64,000 bases of DNA from Phycicoccus endophyticus (lineage in GTDB: Bacteria > Actinomycetota > Actinomycetes > Actinomycetales > Dermatophilaceae), in assembly GCF_011326735.1 (NCBI RefSeq), contig NZ_JAANCN010000004.1, forward strand, positions 124,001-188,000. Reading direction: 5' to 3'. The number at the start of each line of letters is the position of its first letter. Position 1 is the stretch's first letter. Made by a program: the position numbers and the translations under genes. Under the pieces are notes generated by a model that made no database searches, was not told the origin of the DNA, and saw nothing but the letters and a program-made list of their open reading frames with translations. Shown here piece after piece: positions 19,703 through 30,428 of this stretch.

Positions 19703-20491
19703 TCAGAGGAACTTGCGGGCGGTGAGGAACTCGGCGAGCCGGGAGCCGCCGTCGCCCTCGTCGGTGACGATCTCGCCCTGCTCGCGCGGGGGTCGCTTGG
19801 CGAACGCGACGACCGAGGTCCAGGCCGCCTCGAGCCCGACGCTCGCAGGGTCGATGCCGAGGTCGGCGAGCGACCAGGTCTGCACCGGCTTCTTCTTGGC
19901 GGCCATGATCCCCTTGAACGAGGGGTAGCGCGGCTCGTTGATCTGGTCGGTGACCGAGACGAGCGCGGGCAGCGCGGCCTCGATGGTCTCGGAGGCGACG
20001 TCGCCGTCGCGGCGGATCGTCACCGTGCCGTCGCCGACGGTCAGCTCGGAGGCGTAGGTGACCTGCGGCAGTCCGAGCCGCTCGGCCATCATCGCGGGGA
20101 CGACCCCCATGACGCCGTCGGTCGAGGACATCCCGGTCAGGACGAGCTGCGGGCTGCCCTCGGTGACCTTGCGCACCGCCTCGGCGAGCACGAGGGAGGT
20201 GGCCACGGCGTCCGAGCCGTGGATCGCCTCGTCCTGGACGTGGACCCCCTGGTCCGCGCCCATCTGGAGGGCCTTCTTGATCGCGTCGGCGGCGGCCTCG
20301 GGGCCCACCGTGACGACGGTGACCTCACCCTCGCCGGCGGCCTCGACGATCTTCAGCGCCTCCTCGACGGCGTACTCGTCGAGCTCGGAGAGCAGCCCGT
20401 CGGCGGCGCGGTCCACGGTGCTGTCGGAGTCCTGGAACGTCCGCTCGGACTGGGCGTCCGGGACGTACTTGACGCAGACGACGATGTTCAT
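19703..20491 (-). CDS. etfB: Electron transfer flavoprotein beta subunit
   Basis: This is the 262-aa partner of EtfA, with the nucleotide-binding N-terminus MNIVVCVKYVPDAQSERTF and the segment DGVMGVVPAMMAERLGLPQVTYA. The ATG at 20491 is chosen because the conserved N-terminus begins there and an AGGAAGAGGA SD precedes it. It is the first gene of etfB-etfA. Its 5' region contains two inverted repeats (see 20528-20583). Confidence 0.95.
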   Translation of the reverse strand: MNIVVCVKYVPDAQSERTFQDSDSTVDRAADGLLSELDEYAVEEALKIVEAAGEGEVTVVTVGPEAAADAIKKALQMGADQGVHVQDEAIHGSDAVATSLVLAEAVRKVTEGSPQLVLTGMSSTDGVMGVVPAMMAERLGLPQVTYASELTVGDGTVTIRRDGDVASETIEAALPALVSVTDQINEPRYPSFKGIMAAKKKPVQTWSLADLGIDPASVGLEAAWTSVVAFAKRPPREQGEIVTDEGDGGSRLAEFLTARKFL

Positions 20492-20527
20492 GCGCGGGTC
20501 GTCCTCTTCCTGTGGGTCGGTGGTCCC

Positions 20528-20583
20528 GTGCCGGACTCCCGGCACGCATCGCCCTCCATCCTGACAGCCGGCGGGCGGCTGTC
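20528..20583. promoter_or_regulatory. Two inverted repeats upstream of etfB
   Basis: GTGCCGG-ACTC-CCGGCAC (20528-20545) and GACAGCC-N7-GGCTGTC (20563-20583) lie in the 190-bp divergent gap between etfB and the DUF2254 gene. Either could be a leader hairpin or a regulator site; no T-tract follows. Function is unproven. Confidence 0.35.
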
Positions 20584-20681
20584 CACCATCGGTGCGGCGT
20601 GACGGTCACCACCCCGGCGGTGGGAATGCGGCGCGGTGCGCGCGCCGGACGGGACCCGGCCGCTCTGGGAGGATCGGGGCG

Positions 20682-21989
20682 ATGAGCGGCGATGACGAGG
20701 TCGGACCGGGCAGCATCCGGCGCACCGTGGGCCCGCTGGGCGACCCGGAGACCGTCGGCTGGTGGGAGTCGCTGTGGCGGCCCTTCTGGGTGCTCCCGGC
20801 GGTCGTCGTCGCCGCGTCGGTGCTCGCCGGCGTGCTCGTGCCGCTCGCCGACGAGCACCTCCTCCAGGACGTCGAGCCGCTCTTCGGCGGCAACGCCGAC
20901 TCCGCCCGCAGCCTCCTCGGGACGATCGCCAGCGCGATGATCTCGGTCACCGGCCTCGTCTTCTCGATCACGATGGTCGTCATGCAGCTCGCGAGCAGCC
21001 AGTTCACGCCGCGGCTGCTCGGCACCTTCCTCGGCAGCCGCATCGTCCAGGTCACCCTGGGGGTGTTCATCTCCTCGTTCGTCTTCGCGCTCATGGTGCT
21101 GCGCGACGTGCGCGGCGGCGAGGCCCAGTTCGTGCCCCAGCTGTCGGTGACCCTCGCTTTCGGGCTCGTCCTGGCGAGCGTCGCGCTGTTCATCGCGTTC
21201 ATCCACCACATCACCGACTCCATCCAGGTCGACCGGGTGGTCGACCGGATCGCGGGGTACACCGTGCGCTCCCTCGAGCGCGGCCCCGCCACGGAGTGGG
21301 ACGACACCTCCGCGGTGCCGCCGAGCTGGTCGCAGGCGCCCGGGCCGTCGGTGACGGTGACGACCGGCGAGCGGCACGGCGTCGTCCAGCGCGTCCACTA
21401 CAGCGCGCTCGTGCGGGCCGCGCAGCGGGCGGGCGCGGTCGTCGAGCTGCGGACCCGGCCCGGGCAGGTGCGCCACCGCGGGCAGCAGCTGGCCGTCGTC
21501 CACGGCGCGCACGCCGGCGACGACGTCGTCGAGGCGGTGCGGGACGCCTTCGGGCTGGGGCGCGAGCGCACCCTCCAGCAGGACCCCGAGTTCGGCCTGC
21601 GCCAGCTCGTCGACATCGCCGAGCGGGCGCTCTCCCCGGGCGTCAACGACCCGACGACCGCCGTGCAGGTGCTCGACGAGCTGCACCGCATCCTGCGGGT
21701 GGCGGCGGTACGGCCCGACCGCTCGGCCCACCTCGTCGACGGCGACGGCACGGTCCGGGTGCTCGACCGGCCGCCGACGTTCGCCGGGATGCTCGACCTC
21801 AGCCTGGACGAAATCGCCCACTACGGTCGCGACACCCTCCAGGTGCCCGCCCGGGTCGATGCGCTGCTCGAGGACGTCGAGGCGATGGCCCGCCCGGAGC
21901 ACGCGGCGACGGTCGCTGCCAAGCGGGCCGCGCTGCGCGCCGGGCAGGCCGGCGGCCCGGGGCCGGGCGAGCGGGCCAGCGGCCGGTGA
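20682..21989 (+). CDS. DUF2254 family membrane protein
   Basis: The 435-aa protein has four hydrophobic segments in its first 180 residues (PFWVLPAVVVAASVLAGVLV, ISVTGLVFSITMVVMQ, VTLGVFISSFVFALMVL, LAFGLVLASVALFIAFI). A soluble C-terminal region follows, containing the family hallmark RQLVDIAERALSPGVNDPTTAVQ. The family is widespread and uncharacterised; a transport or channel role is often guessed but not shown. The ATG at 20682 has a GGGAGGA SD about 9 nt upstream. It is divergent from etfBA and convergent with the enoyl-CoA hydratase. Confidence 0.85.
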   Translation: MSGDDEVGPGSIRRTVGPLGDPETVGWWESLWRPFWVLPAVVVAASVLAGVLVPLADEHLLQDVEPLFGGNADSARSLLGTIASAMISVTGLVFSITMVVMQLASSQFTPRLLGTFLGSRIVQVTLGVFISSFVFALMVLRDVRGGEAQFVPQLSVTLAFGLVLASVALFIAFIHHITDSIQVDRVVDRIAGYTVRSLERGPATEWDDTSAVPPSWSQAPGPSVTVTTGERHGVVQRVHYSALVRAAQRAGAVVELRTRPGQVRHRGQQLAVVHGAHAGDDVVEAVRDAFGLGRERTLQQDPEFGLRQLVDIAERALSPGVNDPTTAVQVLDELHRILRVAAVRPDRSAHLVDGDGTVRVLDRPPTFAGMLDLSLDEIAHYGRDTLQVPARVDALLEDVEAMARPEHAATVAAKRAALRAGQAGGPGPGERASGR

Positions 21990-22031
21990 GGGCGGCCACT
22001 GGCCCGTGAGCCGGCCGGGCAGCGGGTGAGA

Positions 22032-22059
22032 GCGTCCGGCGTCCGGCGTCCGGCGTCCG
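22032..22059. repeat. Four tandem copies of a 7-bp unit
   Basis: Four perfect head-to-tail copies of GCGTCCG lie in the short gap between two convergent genes, 3 bp before the stop codon of the enoyl-CoA hydratase. The copy number may vary between strains. No function is implied. Confidence 0.9.
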
Positions 22060-22061
22060 GC

Positions 22062-22841
22062 TCAGGCTCCCTCGAAGGTCGCCTTGCCCGGGCCGTTCTC
22101 GACGAAGCTGCGCATCCCGGTGGCTCGGTCCTTCGTCGCGAAGAGACCCGCGAAGAGGGTGCGCTCGATCTCCAGCCCGGTCTCGAGGTCGACCTCGAGA
22201 CCGCGGTCGACGGCCTCCTTCGCGGCGCGGACCGCGTAGGCCGGCCCGCCGACGAACGGCGCGAGCATCGAGCGGGCGGCGTCGTAGACCTCGGCCGCGG
22301 GGACGACCCGGTCGACCAGCCCGATGGCCAGCGCCTCCTCGGCGCCGACGAAGCGCCCGGTGAGCACGAGGTCCTTGGCCTTGGCGGGTCCGACGAGACG
22401 GGCGAGGCGCTGGGTGCCACCGGCCCCCGGGATGATCCCGAGGAGGATCTCGGGCTGGCCGAGCTTGGCGTCGTCGGCGGCGATGCGCCAGTCGCACGCG
22501 AGCGCGACCTCGCAGCCCCCGCCGAGCGCGTAGCCGGTGACGGCCGCGACGGTCGGCTTGGGCAGCCGGGCCAGGGCCCGGGTGAAGTCCTGGAGCAGCG
22601 CGGAGTGGTCGACCATGTCGGTGTAGGACATCGTCTCCATCTCCTTGATGTCGGCGCCGGCGGCGAACACCTTCTCGCCGCCGTAGACGACGACGGCCGC
22701 GACGTCGCGCCGCTGCTCGGCCTCACGGCAGGCGGCGACGAGCCCGCGCTGGATCTCGGCGTTGAGCGCGTTCATCGGCGGCCGGTCCAGCCGGACCGTC
22801 CCGATGCCGTCCGCGACCTCGAGACGGACGAGGTCGGTCAC
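22062..22841 (-). CDS. Enoyl-CoA hydratase/isomerase family protein
   Basis: This 259-aa crotonase-fold protein hydrates trans-2-enoyl-CoA in fatty-acid oxidation. The oxyanion hole is formed by FAAGADIKEM and GYALGGGCEVALACD. The catalytic Glu lies in LGQPEILLGIIPGAGGTQRL, the classical hydratase signature. The GTG start overlaps the stop of the YbjN-like gene (GTGA), so the two are coupled. Chain-length preference is unknown. Confidence 0.9.
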   Translation of the reverse strand: MTDLVRLEVADGIGTVRLDRPPMNALNAEIQRGLVAACREAEQRRDVAAVVVYGGEKVFAAGADIKEMETMSYTDMVDHSALLQDFTRALARLPKPTVAAVTGYALGGGCEVALACDWRIAADDAKLGQPEILLGIIPGAGGTQRLARLVGPAKAKDLVLTGRFVGAEEALAIGLVDRVVPAAEVYDAARSMLAPFVGGPAYAVRAAKEAVDRGLEVDLETGLEIERTLFAGLFATKDRATGMRSFVENGPGKATFEGA

Positions 22842-23308
22842 TGTCCGTCCTCGGTGGGCCGGCCGGTCTCCGGGTCGATGCCGAGGATGCGCTGGTGCCA
22901 CAGGTGCACGGCCGAGAGCACGACCTGGATGGAGACCTGCGTGAGCACGGGGAGGTCGGCGCCGGGGGTGACGACGTGCTCCCCGGTGACCACGAGCGTC
23001 GAGCCGGCGATCCCGGTCTTGACGTGGTTCATGTGCAGGTTGATCTCGTTGCACGTCTCGTGGAGCTTGAGACGGTCGGCAGTGAGCTCGTCCTGGATCT
23101 GCCACTGCCCGAAGAGGCGCATGATCTCGACGTCGCCCTCGGTGCAGCGCACGAACAGCTGCTGGTCGTTGGCCTGGAAGGCGACGTCGCCGTCGTCGTC
23201 GATGTTCGGTGAGAGCCCGAGGTCGACGAGCACGTCGAGGACCCGGCCGCGCAGCGGGTGCTCGTCCGGGGGCGGTGGGAAGTTGGGCAGCGAGGTGGGG
23301 TCGGTCAT
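22838..23308 (-). CDS. YbjN-domain protein
   Basis: This 156-aa protein has the YbjN/type-III-secretion-chaperone-like alpha/beta fold: LVDLGLSPNIDDDGDVAFQANDQQLFVRCTEGDVEIMRLFGQW, then a helix and FNHV-type strands. Actinobacterial YbjN proteins are mostly uncharacterised. TACGGT lies 6 nt before the ATG, and GGGAG is also a possible SD. Translational coupling to an enoyl-CoA hydratase is the only contextual hint. Confidence 0.8.
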   Translation of the reverse strand: MTDPTSLPNFPPPPDEHPLRGRVLDVLVDLGLSPNIDDDGDVAFQANDQQLFVRCTEGDVEIMRLFGQWQIQDELTADRLKLHETCNEINLHMNHVKTGIAGSTLVVTGEHVVTPGADLPVLTQVSIQVVLSAVHLWHQRILGIDPETGRPTEDGQ

Positions 23309-23314
23309 GCTCCC

Positions 23315-23320
23315 ACCGTA
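23315..23320 (-). promoter_or_regulatory. ybjN-like gene -10 element (leaderless)
   Basis: TACGGT on the minus strand lies 6 nt before the ATG at 23308. Confidence 0.45.
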
Positions 23321-23548
23321 ACGACTGCCGGAAGACCTCTCCCGGTCACGTCACGCCCGCTCGCCCATGCTGATCTCGCCGAACCGAGGCGCCATGGCAC
23401 CAGGGCACAGCGACATCGACAGTGCCGGACGAGACGCACATGACCCGGAGAGGTCATCCGGCGGCCGGGGGGCGGGAGGAGGGGGGCCGCGGGTCGCCGC
23501 GGTGCCGATGCTCTCGGGGCCGGCCGCGGGGGTGCGCGCGCGGCTCAC

Positions 23549-23554
23549 TACGCT
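23549..23554 (+). promoter_or_regulatory. glgX -10 element (leaderless)
   Basis: TACGCT ends 7 nt before the GTG at 23562. The rest of the 253-bp gap upstream of that GTG is in frame with glgX but lacks an SD at any candidate start. Confidence 0.5.
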
Positions 23555-23561
23555 CCCGGAC

Positions 23562-25700
23562 GTGCCACCCAGCCCCCTCGCCTCCGGTCGGGCGCCCCGC
23601 GACCTCCCGCCTCCCCCGGGCGTGACCCTCGTCCCCGGCGGCGCCGAGGTCTCGGTGTACGCCGGGCACGCCGACGCCGTCGAGGTCTGCCTCTTCGACG
23701 CCGACGACGCCACGGGCGAGAGCGAGCGCCGGGTCGTGCTCGAGGAGCGGGCCCACGGCTGGTGGTTCGGCGTCGTCCCCGGCATGGGTGCGGGCACGCG
23801 CTACGGCCTGCGTGCCCACGGCCCCTGGGACCCCGACCGCGGCCTGCTGTACAACCCGGCCAAGCTCCTCCTCGACCCGTACGCCGGGGCGCTCGAGGGC
23901 GAGGTCTCGTGGGGGCCGGAGGTCTACGGCCACCCGGTGGGTGAGGCCTGGCGCGGCGACCTCGAGCACCCCTCCCCCGTGGACAGCCGGGGTCACGTCC
24001 CGCGCGGCGTCGTCGTCGACCAGGCCTTCGACTGGGGCGAGGACCGCCCACCCGGGCACGCGCGCAGCGAGTCGGTCATCTACGAGGCGCACGTCCGCAA
24101 CCAGACGATGCGTCTCCCCGAGGTCCCCGAGCACCTGCGCGGCACGTACGCCGGCCTGGCACACCCCGCCTCGCTCGAGCACCTGCTCACCCTCGGGGTC
24201 ACGGCGGTCGAGCTGCTGCCGGTGCACGCCTTCACCCACGAGCCGCACCTGGTGCGCCGGGGGCTGCGCAACCACTGGGGCTACAACACGATGGGCTTCT
24301 TCGCGCCGCACGCCCCCTATGCCGCCGCCCGGGACCCGCAGGGCGCCGTCGACGAGGTCAAGGGCATGGTCAAGCTGCTGCACGCGGCGGGCGTCGAGGT
24401 GCTCCTCGACGTGGTGTTCAACCACACCGCCGAGCAGGAGCGCACGGGTGCGACCCTCTCCTGGCGTGGCCTGGACCAGCAGGCCTACTACCGGCTCGAC
24501 GAGCGGGGCCGGGACATCGACGTCACCGGGTGCGGCAACACCCTCGACCTGCGCCACCCCGTCGTGTGCCGGATGGTCCTGGACAGCCTGCGCCACTGGG
24601 TGGAGCACTACCACGTCGACGGCTTCCGCTTCGACCTCGCGGTCGCGCTGGGTCGTGACCGCGGCGACGCCTTCGACCCCGACCACCCCTTCCTCGTCGC
24701 ACTGCGCACCGACCCGGTCCTCAGCCGGGTCACCCTCGTCGCCGAGCCGTGGGACATCGGGCCGCACGGCTGGCGCACCGGCCAGTTCCCGCCCCCCTTC
24801 CTCGAGTGGAACGACCGCTTCCGCGACGCCGCCCGCCGGTTCTGGGTCTCGGACGTGCACGCCGCCCACGACGGCCGCCCGGCCCACGACGCGCGCGACC
24901 TGGCGACGCGGCTCACCGGCTCGCGCGACCTCTTCGGCGACCACGACCGCGGACCGACCGCCTCGGTCAACTTCGTCACGGCGCACGACGGGTTCACCCT
25001 GGCCGACCTCGTCTCCTACGACCACAAGCACAACGAGGCCAACGGCGAGGCCAACGGCGACGGGTCCAACGGCAACGGGTCGTGGAACCACGGGGTGGAG
25101 GGCCCCACCGAGGCCCCCGAGGTGCTCGCCTCCCGCACGCGGACCCTGCGCGCCCTCCTCGCGACCCTCCTGCTCTCCCAGGGCGTGCCGATGCTCACCG
25201 CCGGCGACGAGATCGGCCGCAGCCAGGGCGGCAACAACAACGCGTACTGCCAGGACACCGAGACGACCTGGCTGGACTGGTCCCTCCGGCCCTGGCAGGA
25301 GGACCTGCTCGCGACGACCCGCCACCTGCTCGCGCTGCGGCGGTCCCTGCCCGCGCTGCGCCAGCGCACCTGGCTTACCGGCCGCACGGTCGACGCCGAC
25401 GGCACCGCGGACGTGGCGTGGTACGGCGCCGACGGGTACCCGATGGACGGCCGGTGGCACGAGAGCGCCCGGGTGCTCCAGATGACGCTCGCCGCCCCGC
25501 CCGGCGGTGGCGCCGCGGTGCTCGTCGTCGTCAACGGCGGGGTGGACCCGGTGGCGGTGACCCTCCCGGCCACGACGTCCACCGCCCGACGGCTGGTGTG
25601 GGACAGCGCCTGGCCGCGGCCCGCCGCGGCCGCGAGCGAGCCGGTCGGCGAGGAGAGCACCCTGGAGGCGCTCTCGGTCCGGCTCTACGTGGCGGAGTGA
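23562..25700 (+). CDS. glgX: Glycogen debranching enzyme
   Basis: GlgX is a GH13 isoamylase-type enzyme that cuts alpha-1,6 branches from phosphorylase-limit dextrin. An N-terminal CBM48-like domain (about 20-120, GAEVSVYAGHADAVEVCLFD) precedes the catalytic barrel, with DVVFNHTAEQ, the nucleophile region HVDGFRFDLAVALGR, the acid in VAEPWDIG and the third Asp in NFVTAHDGFTL. A family-typical Asn/Gly-rich loop lies at about 485-510. I chose the GTG at 23562 (712 aa) because TACGCT lies 7 nt upstream and homologues begin at about this point; an ATG at 23508 is an alternative. It works with glgP downstream. Confidence 0.95.
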   Translation: MPPSPLASGRAPRDLPPPPGVTLVPGGAEVSVYAGHADAVEVCLFDADDATGESERRVVLEERAHGWWFGVVPGMGAGTRYGLRAHGPWDPDRGLLYNPAKLLLDPYAGALEGEVSWGPEVYGHPVGEAWRGDLEHPSPVDSRGHVPRGVVVDQAFDWGEDRPPGHARSESVIYEAHVRNQTMRLPEVPEHLRGTYAGLAHPASLEHLLTLGVTAVELLPVHAFTHEPHLVRRGLRNHWGYNTMGFFAPHAPYAAARDPQGAVDEVKGMVKLLHAAGVEVLLDVVFNHTAEQERTGATLSWRGLDQQAYYRLDERGRDIDVTGCGNTLDLRHPVVCRMVLDSLRHWVEHYHVDGFRFDLAVALGRDRGDAFDPDHPFLVALRTDPVLSRVTLVAEPWDIGPHGWRTGQFPPPFLEWNDRFRDAARRFWVSDVHAAHDGRPAHDARDLATRLTGSRDLFGDHDRGPTASVNFVTAHDGFTLADLVSYDHKHNEANGEANGDGSNGNGSWNHGVEGPTEAPEVLASRTRTLRALLATLLLSQGVPMLTAGDEIGRSQGGNNNAYCQDTETTWLDWSLRPWQEDLLATTRHLLALRRSLPALRQRTWLTGRTVDADGTADVAWYGADGYPMDGRWHESARVLQMTLAAPPGGGAAVLVVVNGGVDPVAVTLPATTSTARRLVWDSAWPRPAAAASEPVGEESTLEALSVRLYVAE

Positions 25701-25731
25701 CCCGCGGCCCCCGGACGGGGGCGCGCCGCTG

Positions 25732-26259
25732 TCAGGCCGGCGCGAGCCGACCGGAGCGGGCCACCCGCTGGAGGAGGATGACCGTGAGCACCCCGACGAC
25801 GACCCGGCCGAGGTAGCCGAGCCCGTAGAGGATGCCCACCCCGGCCGCGTAGAGCGCGAGGCCGACGAGCAGGACCCCGCCGACGACGACCGCGGCGACC
25901 CGCAGGAGCCGGGCCCAGCGCAGCGCCTCGCCGTCGTCGGCCGCCGTGGCGAGCACCCCGGTGCACAGCTGGTGGGTCACGACGGTGACGAGGACGATCT
26001 CGATCGTGAGCGCGGTGAACGCCAGCGCGGCCCACCGCTCACCGGTGAGCAGCGGCGTGCCGGTGAGCAGCCAGACGGGGACCCCGACCAGAGCCGCCGC
26101 CCGGGCCCGCACGAAGGCCGGGTGCACGGTGTCCGCCCCGCGGAGCCCGACGAGCACCCACACCCACCCGACGACGTCGGGGACGATGTCCCAGCCGGCG
26201 AGCGGCAGGTCGACGACGACGACGAGCAGGCCCCAGGCCACCCAGACGAATCGCTGCAC
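25732..26259 (-). CDS. Small multi-pass membrane protein, unknown
   Basis: This 175-aa hydrophobic protein has about five membrane segments (FVWVAWGLLVVVVDLPLAGW, ALVGVPVWLLTG, LAFTALTIEIVLVTVVTH, LLRVAAVVVGGVLLVGLALYAAG, GRVVVGVLTVILLQRVA). I know of no domain. It lies opposite to its neighbours, between glgX and a flavoenzyme. The GTG at 26259 has TAGGGT 6 nt upstream. Confidence 0.7.
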   Translation of the reverse strand: MQRFVWVAWGLLVVVVDLPLAGWDIVPDVVGWVWVLVGLRGADTVHPAFVRARAAALVGVPVWLLTGTPLLTGERWAALAFTALTIEIVLVTVVTHQLCTGVLATAADDGEALRWARLLRVAAVVVGGVLLVGLALYAAGVGILYGLGYLGRVVVGVLTVILLQRVARSGRLAPA

Positions 26260-26265
26260 CCTCGC

Positions 26266-26271
26266 ACCCTA
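26266..26271 (-). promoter_or_regulatory. -10 element of the membrane-protein gene (leaderless)
   Basis: TAGGGT on the minus strand lies 6 nt before the GTG at 26259. Confidence 0.45.
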
Positions 26272-26369
26272 GGCGGAGCGCCCCGGGGAGGGTGGCGGGG
26301 TCCACCGGACGGCCCCTTCGGGTCTGGACCGGGCACGGGCGGGCACCGCCCTCGGGTAGACAGGCCGAC

Positions 26370-27671
26370 GTGGTCGCTGCGGGCATCGGACGCCTCGCCC
26401 AGGCCGCCATCTACCGGGCGGGAACCTACGGGCGCCGGCCCGCCGTGCCCACCGACGGCTCGCGGCTCGAGGCCGCCGCCGAACGGGTCATGCTCCGGCG
26501 GGCCTTCGCGTACGTCACGGGTGCGGCGGGCAGCGAGGCCGGTGCGCGGGCCAACCGCGAGGCCTTCGAGCGCTGGCGGGTGCTGCCGCGGATGCTCGTC
26601 GACACCGGCGAGCGCGACCTCTCGCTCGACCTACTGGGCCACCGCCACGACCATCCTCTGCTGCTCTGCCCGGTCGGCGTGCTCTCGGTCGCGCACCGGG
26701 ACGCCGACCTCGCGGTGGCCCGCGCCGCCCGCCGCTACGGCGCCACCCCGGTCCTCAGCACGCAGGCGTCGGTGCCGATGGAGGTCGTCGCCGCCGAGCT
26801 CGGAGGCGGCGGGTTCTGGTACCAGCTGTACTGGAGCGCGGACGACGAGCTCACCGCCTCGCTCGTCCGCCGCGCCGAGGCCTGTGGCGCCGAGGCGGTC
26901 GTCGTCACCCTCGACACCAGCGTCCTCGGCTGGCGCCCACGCGACCTCGACCTCGGCCACCTCCCGTTCGCGCGGGGCGAGGGTCTGGCCCAGTACACCT
27001 CCGACCCGGTCTTCCGGCGGCTCGTCACCCAGCGGGTCGCCGCGGCGGACCCCGAAGAGCTCGGGTCCCACCCGGCACCGTCCCCGACGCCGGCCGCCGT
27101 GCGGACCCTCCTCTCGATGAGCCGCCACCACCCCGGTTCGACGCGGGAGAACGTCACCTCCCCGGAGCCCCGGGCCGCGGTGGACACCTTCGGCGAGCTC
27201 TTCGCGCGCCCCTCGCTGACGTGGGCGGACCTGCCGCGGCTACGGGCCCTCACCTCGCTGCCGATCGTCCTGAAGGGGATCCTCGACCCCGACGACGCGG
27301 GCCGGGCCGTCGACGCCGGCGTCGACGGGATCTGGGTGTCCAACCACGGCGGCCGGCAGGTCGACCGCACGGTCGCCGCGCTCGACGCCCTCCCCGAGGT
27401 CACCCGTGCGGTCCGCTCGCGGGGCTCGCGGGCGCCGGTCATCTTCGACAGCGGCGTGCGAACGGGCGCGGACGCCTTCGTCGCCCTGGCCCTCGGGGCG
27501 AGCGCGGTCGGGATCGGCCGACCCTACGTCTACGGGCTCGCCCTGGCCGGGGAGGACGGCGTGGCCGAGGTGCTGCGCAACCTCGTCGCCGAGCTCGACC
27601 TGACGATGGCGCTCACCGGGTGCCGGAGCCTCACCGAGGTCACCCGCGCCCGGCTGCGCCTGGCCCCCTGA
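26370..27671 (+). CDS. Alpha-hydroxy-acid oxidising flavoprotein, lactate 2-monooxygenase-like
   Basis: This 433-aa FMN enzyme belongs to the lactate oxidase/glycolate oxidase family. The catalytic His and substrate Arg lie in VSNHGGRQVD, the FMN phosphate site in FDSGVRTGADAFVALALGA, and the active-site strand in WYQLYWS. The GWRPRDLDLGHLPFARG segment is typical of the lactate 2-monooxygenase branch (lactate to acetate plus CO2) known from mycobacteria. The GTG at 26370 is favoured: TAGACA lies 7 nt upstream. The substrate could be another 2-hydroxy acid. Confidence 0.86.
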   Translation: MVAAGIGRLAQAAIYRAGTYGRRPAVPTDGSRLEAAAERVMLRRAFAYVTGAAGSEAGARANREAFERWRVLPRMLVDTGERDLSLDLLGHRHDHPLLLCPVGVLSVAHRDADLAVARAARRYGATPVLSTQASVPMEVVAAELGGGGFWYQLYWSADDELTASLVRRAEACGAEAVVVTLDTSVLGWRPRDLDLGHLPFARGEGLAQYTSDPVFRRLVTQRVAAADPEELGSHPAPSPTPAAVRTLLSMSRHHPGSTRENVTSPEPRAAVDTFGELFARPSLTWADLPRLRALTSLPIVLKGILDPDDAGRAVDAGVDGIWVSNHGGRQVDRTVAALDALPEVTRAVRSRGSRAPVIFDSGVRTGADAFVALALGASAVGIGRPYVYGLALAGEDGVAEVLRNLVAELDLTMALTGCRSLTEVTRARLRLAP

Positions 27672-27788
27672 GCCCCGCGGCCCGCCCCCGCCGACCCGTG
27701 ACCGGTCTCCCCACGGCCGGGGTGCGTACCCTGTCCTGCGCACCACCGTCGCTGCGTCCCTCCGCCGCCCTCCCCGAAGGACGACCCG

Positions 27789-30362
<2,574 letters not shown>

Positions 30363-30415
30363 GAGCGCGCTCGGCGTGCCGGGTCCGGACGTGGGGAGGC
30401 CGGCGCCGCTCCGTG

Positions 30416-30421
30416 TAGGTT
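30416..30421 (+). promoter_or_regulatory. glgE operon -10 element (leaderless)
   Basis: TAGGTT ends 7 nt before the glgE GTG at 30429. The gap to glgP is 66 bp, so read-through from glgP is also possible. Confidence 0.55.
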
Positions 30422-30428
30422 CGGTGGG

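Noticed and set aside
22032-22059. Tandem repeat as a CRISPR-like array
   Set aside because: The units are 7 bp, contiguous, and have no spacers; no cas genes are present.
24998-25110. Asn/Gly-rich repeat-like stretch in glgX as a possible unstable insertion
   Set aside because: Debranching enzymes of this family normally carry a variable Asn/Gly-rich loop at this place.
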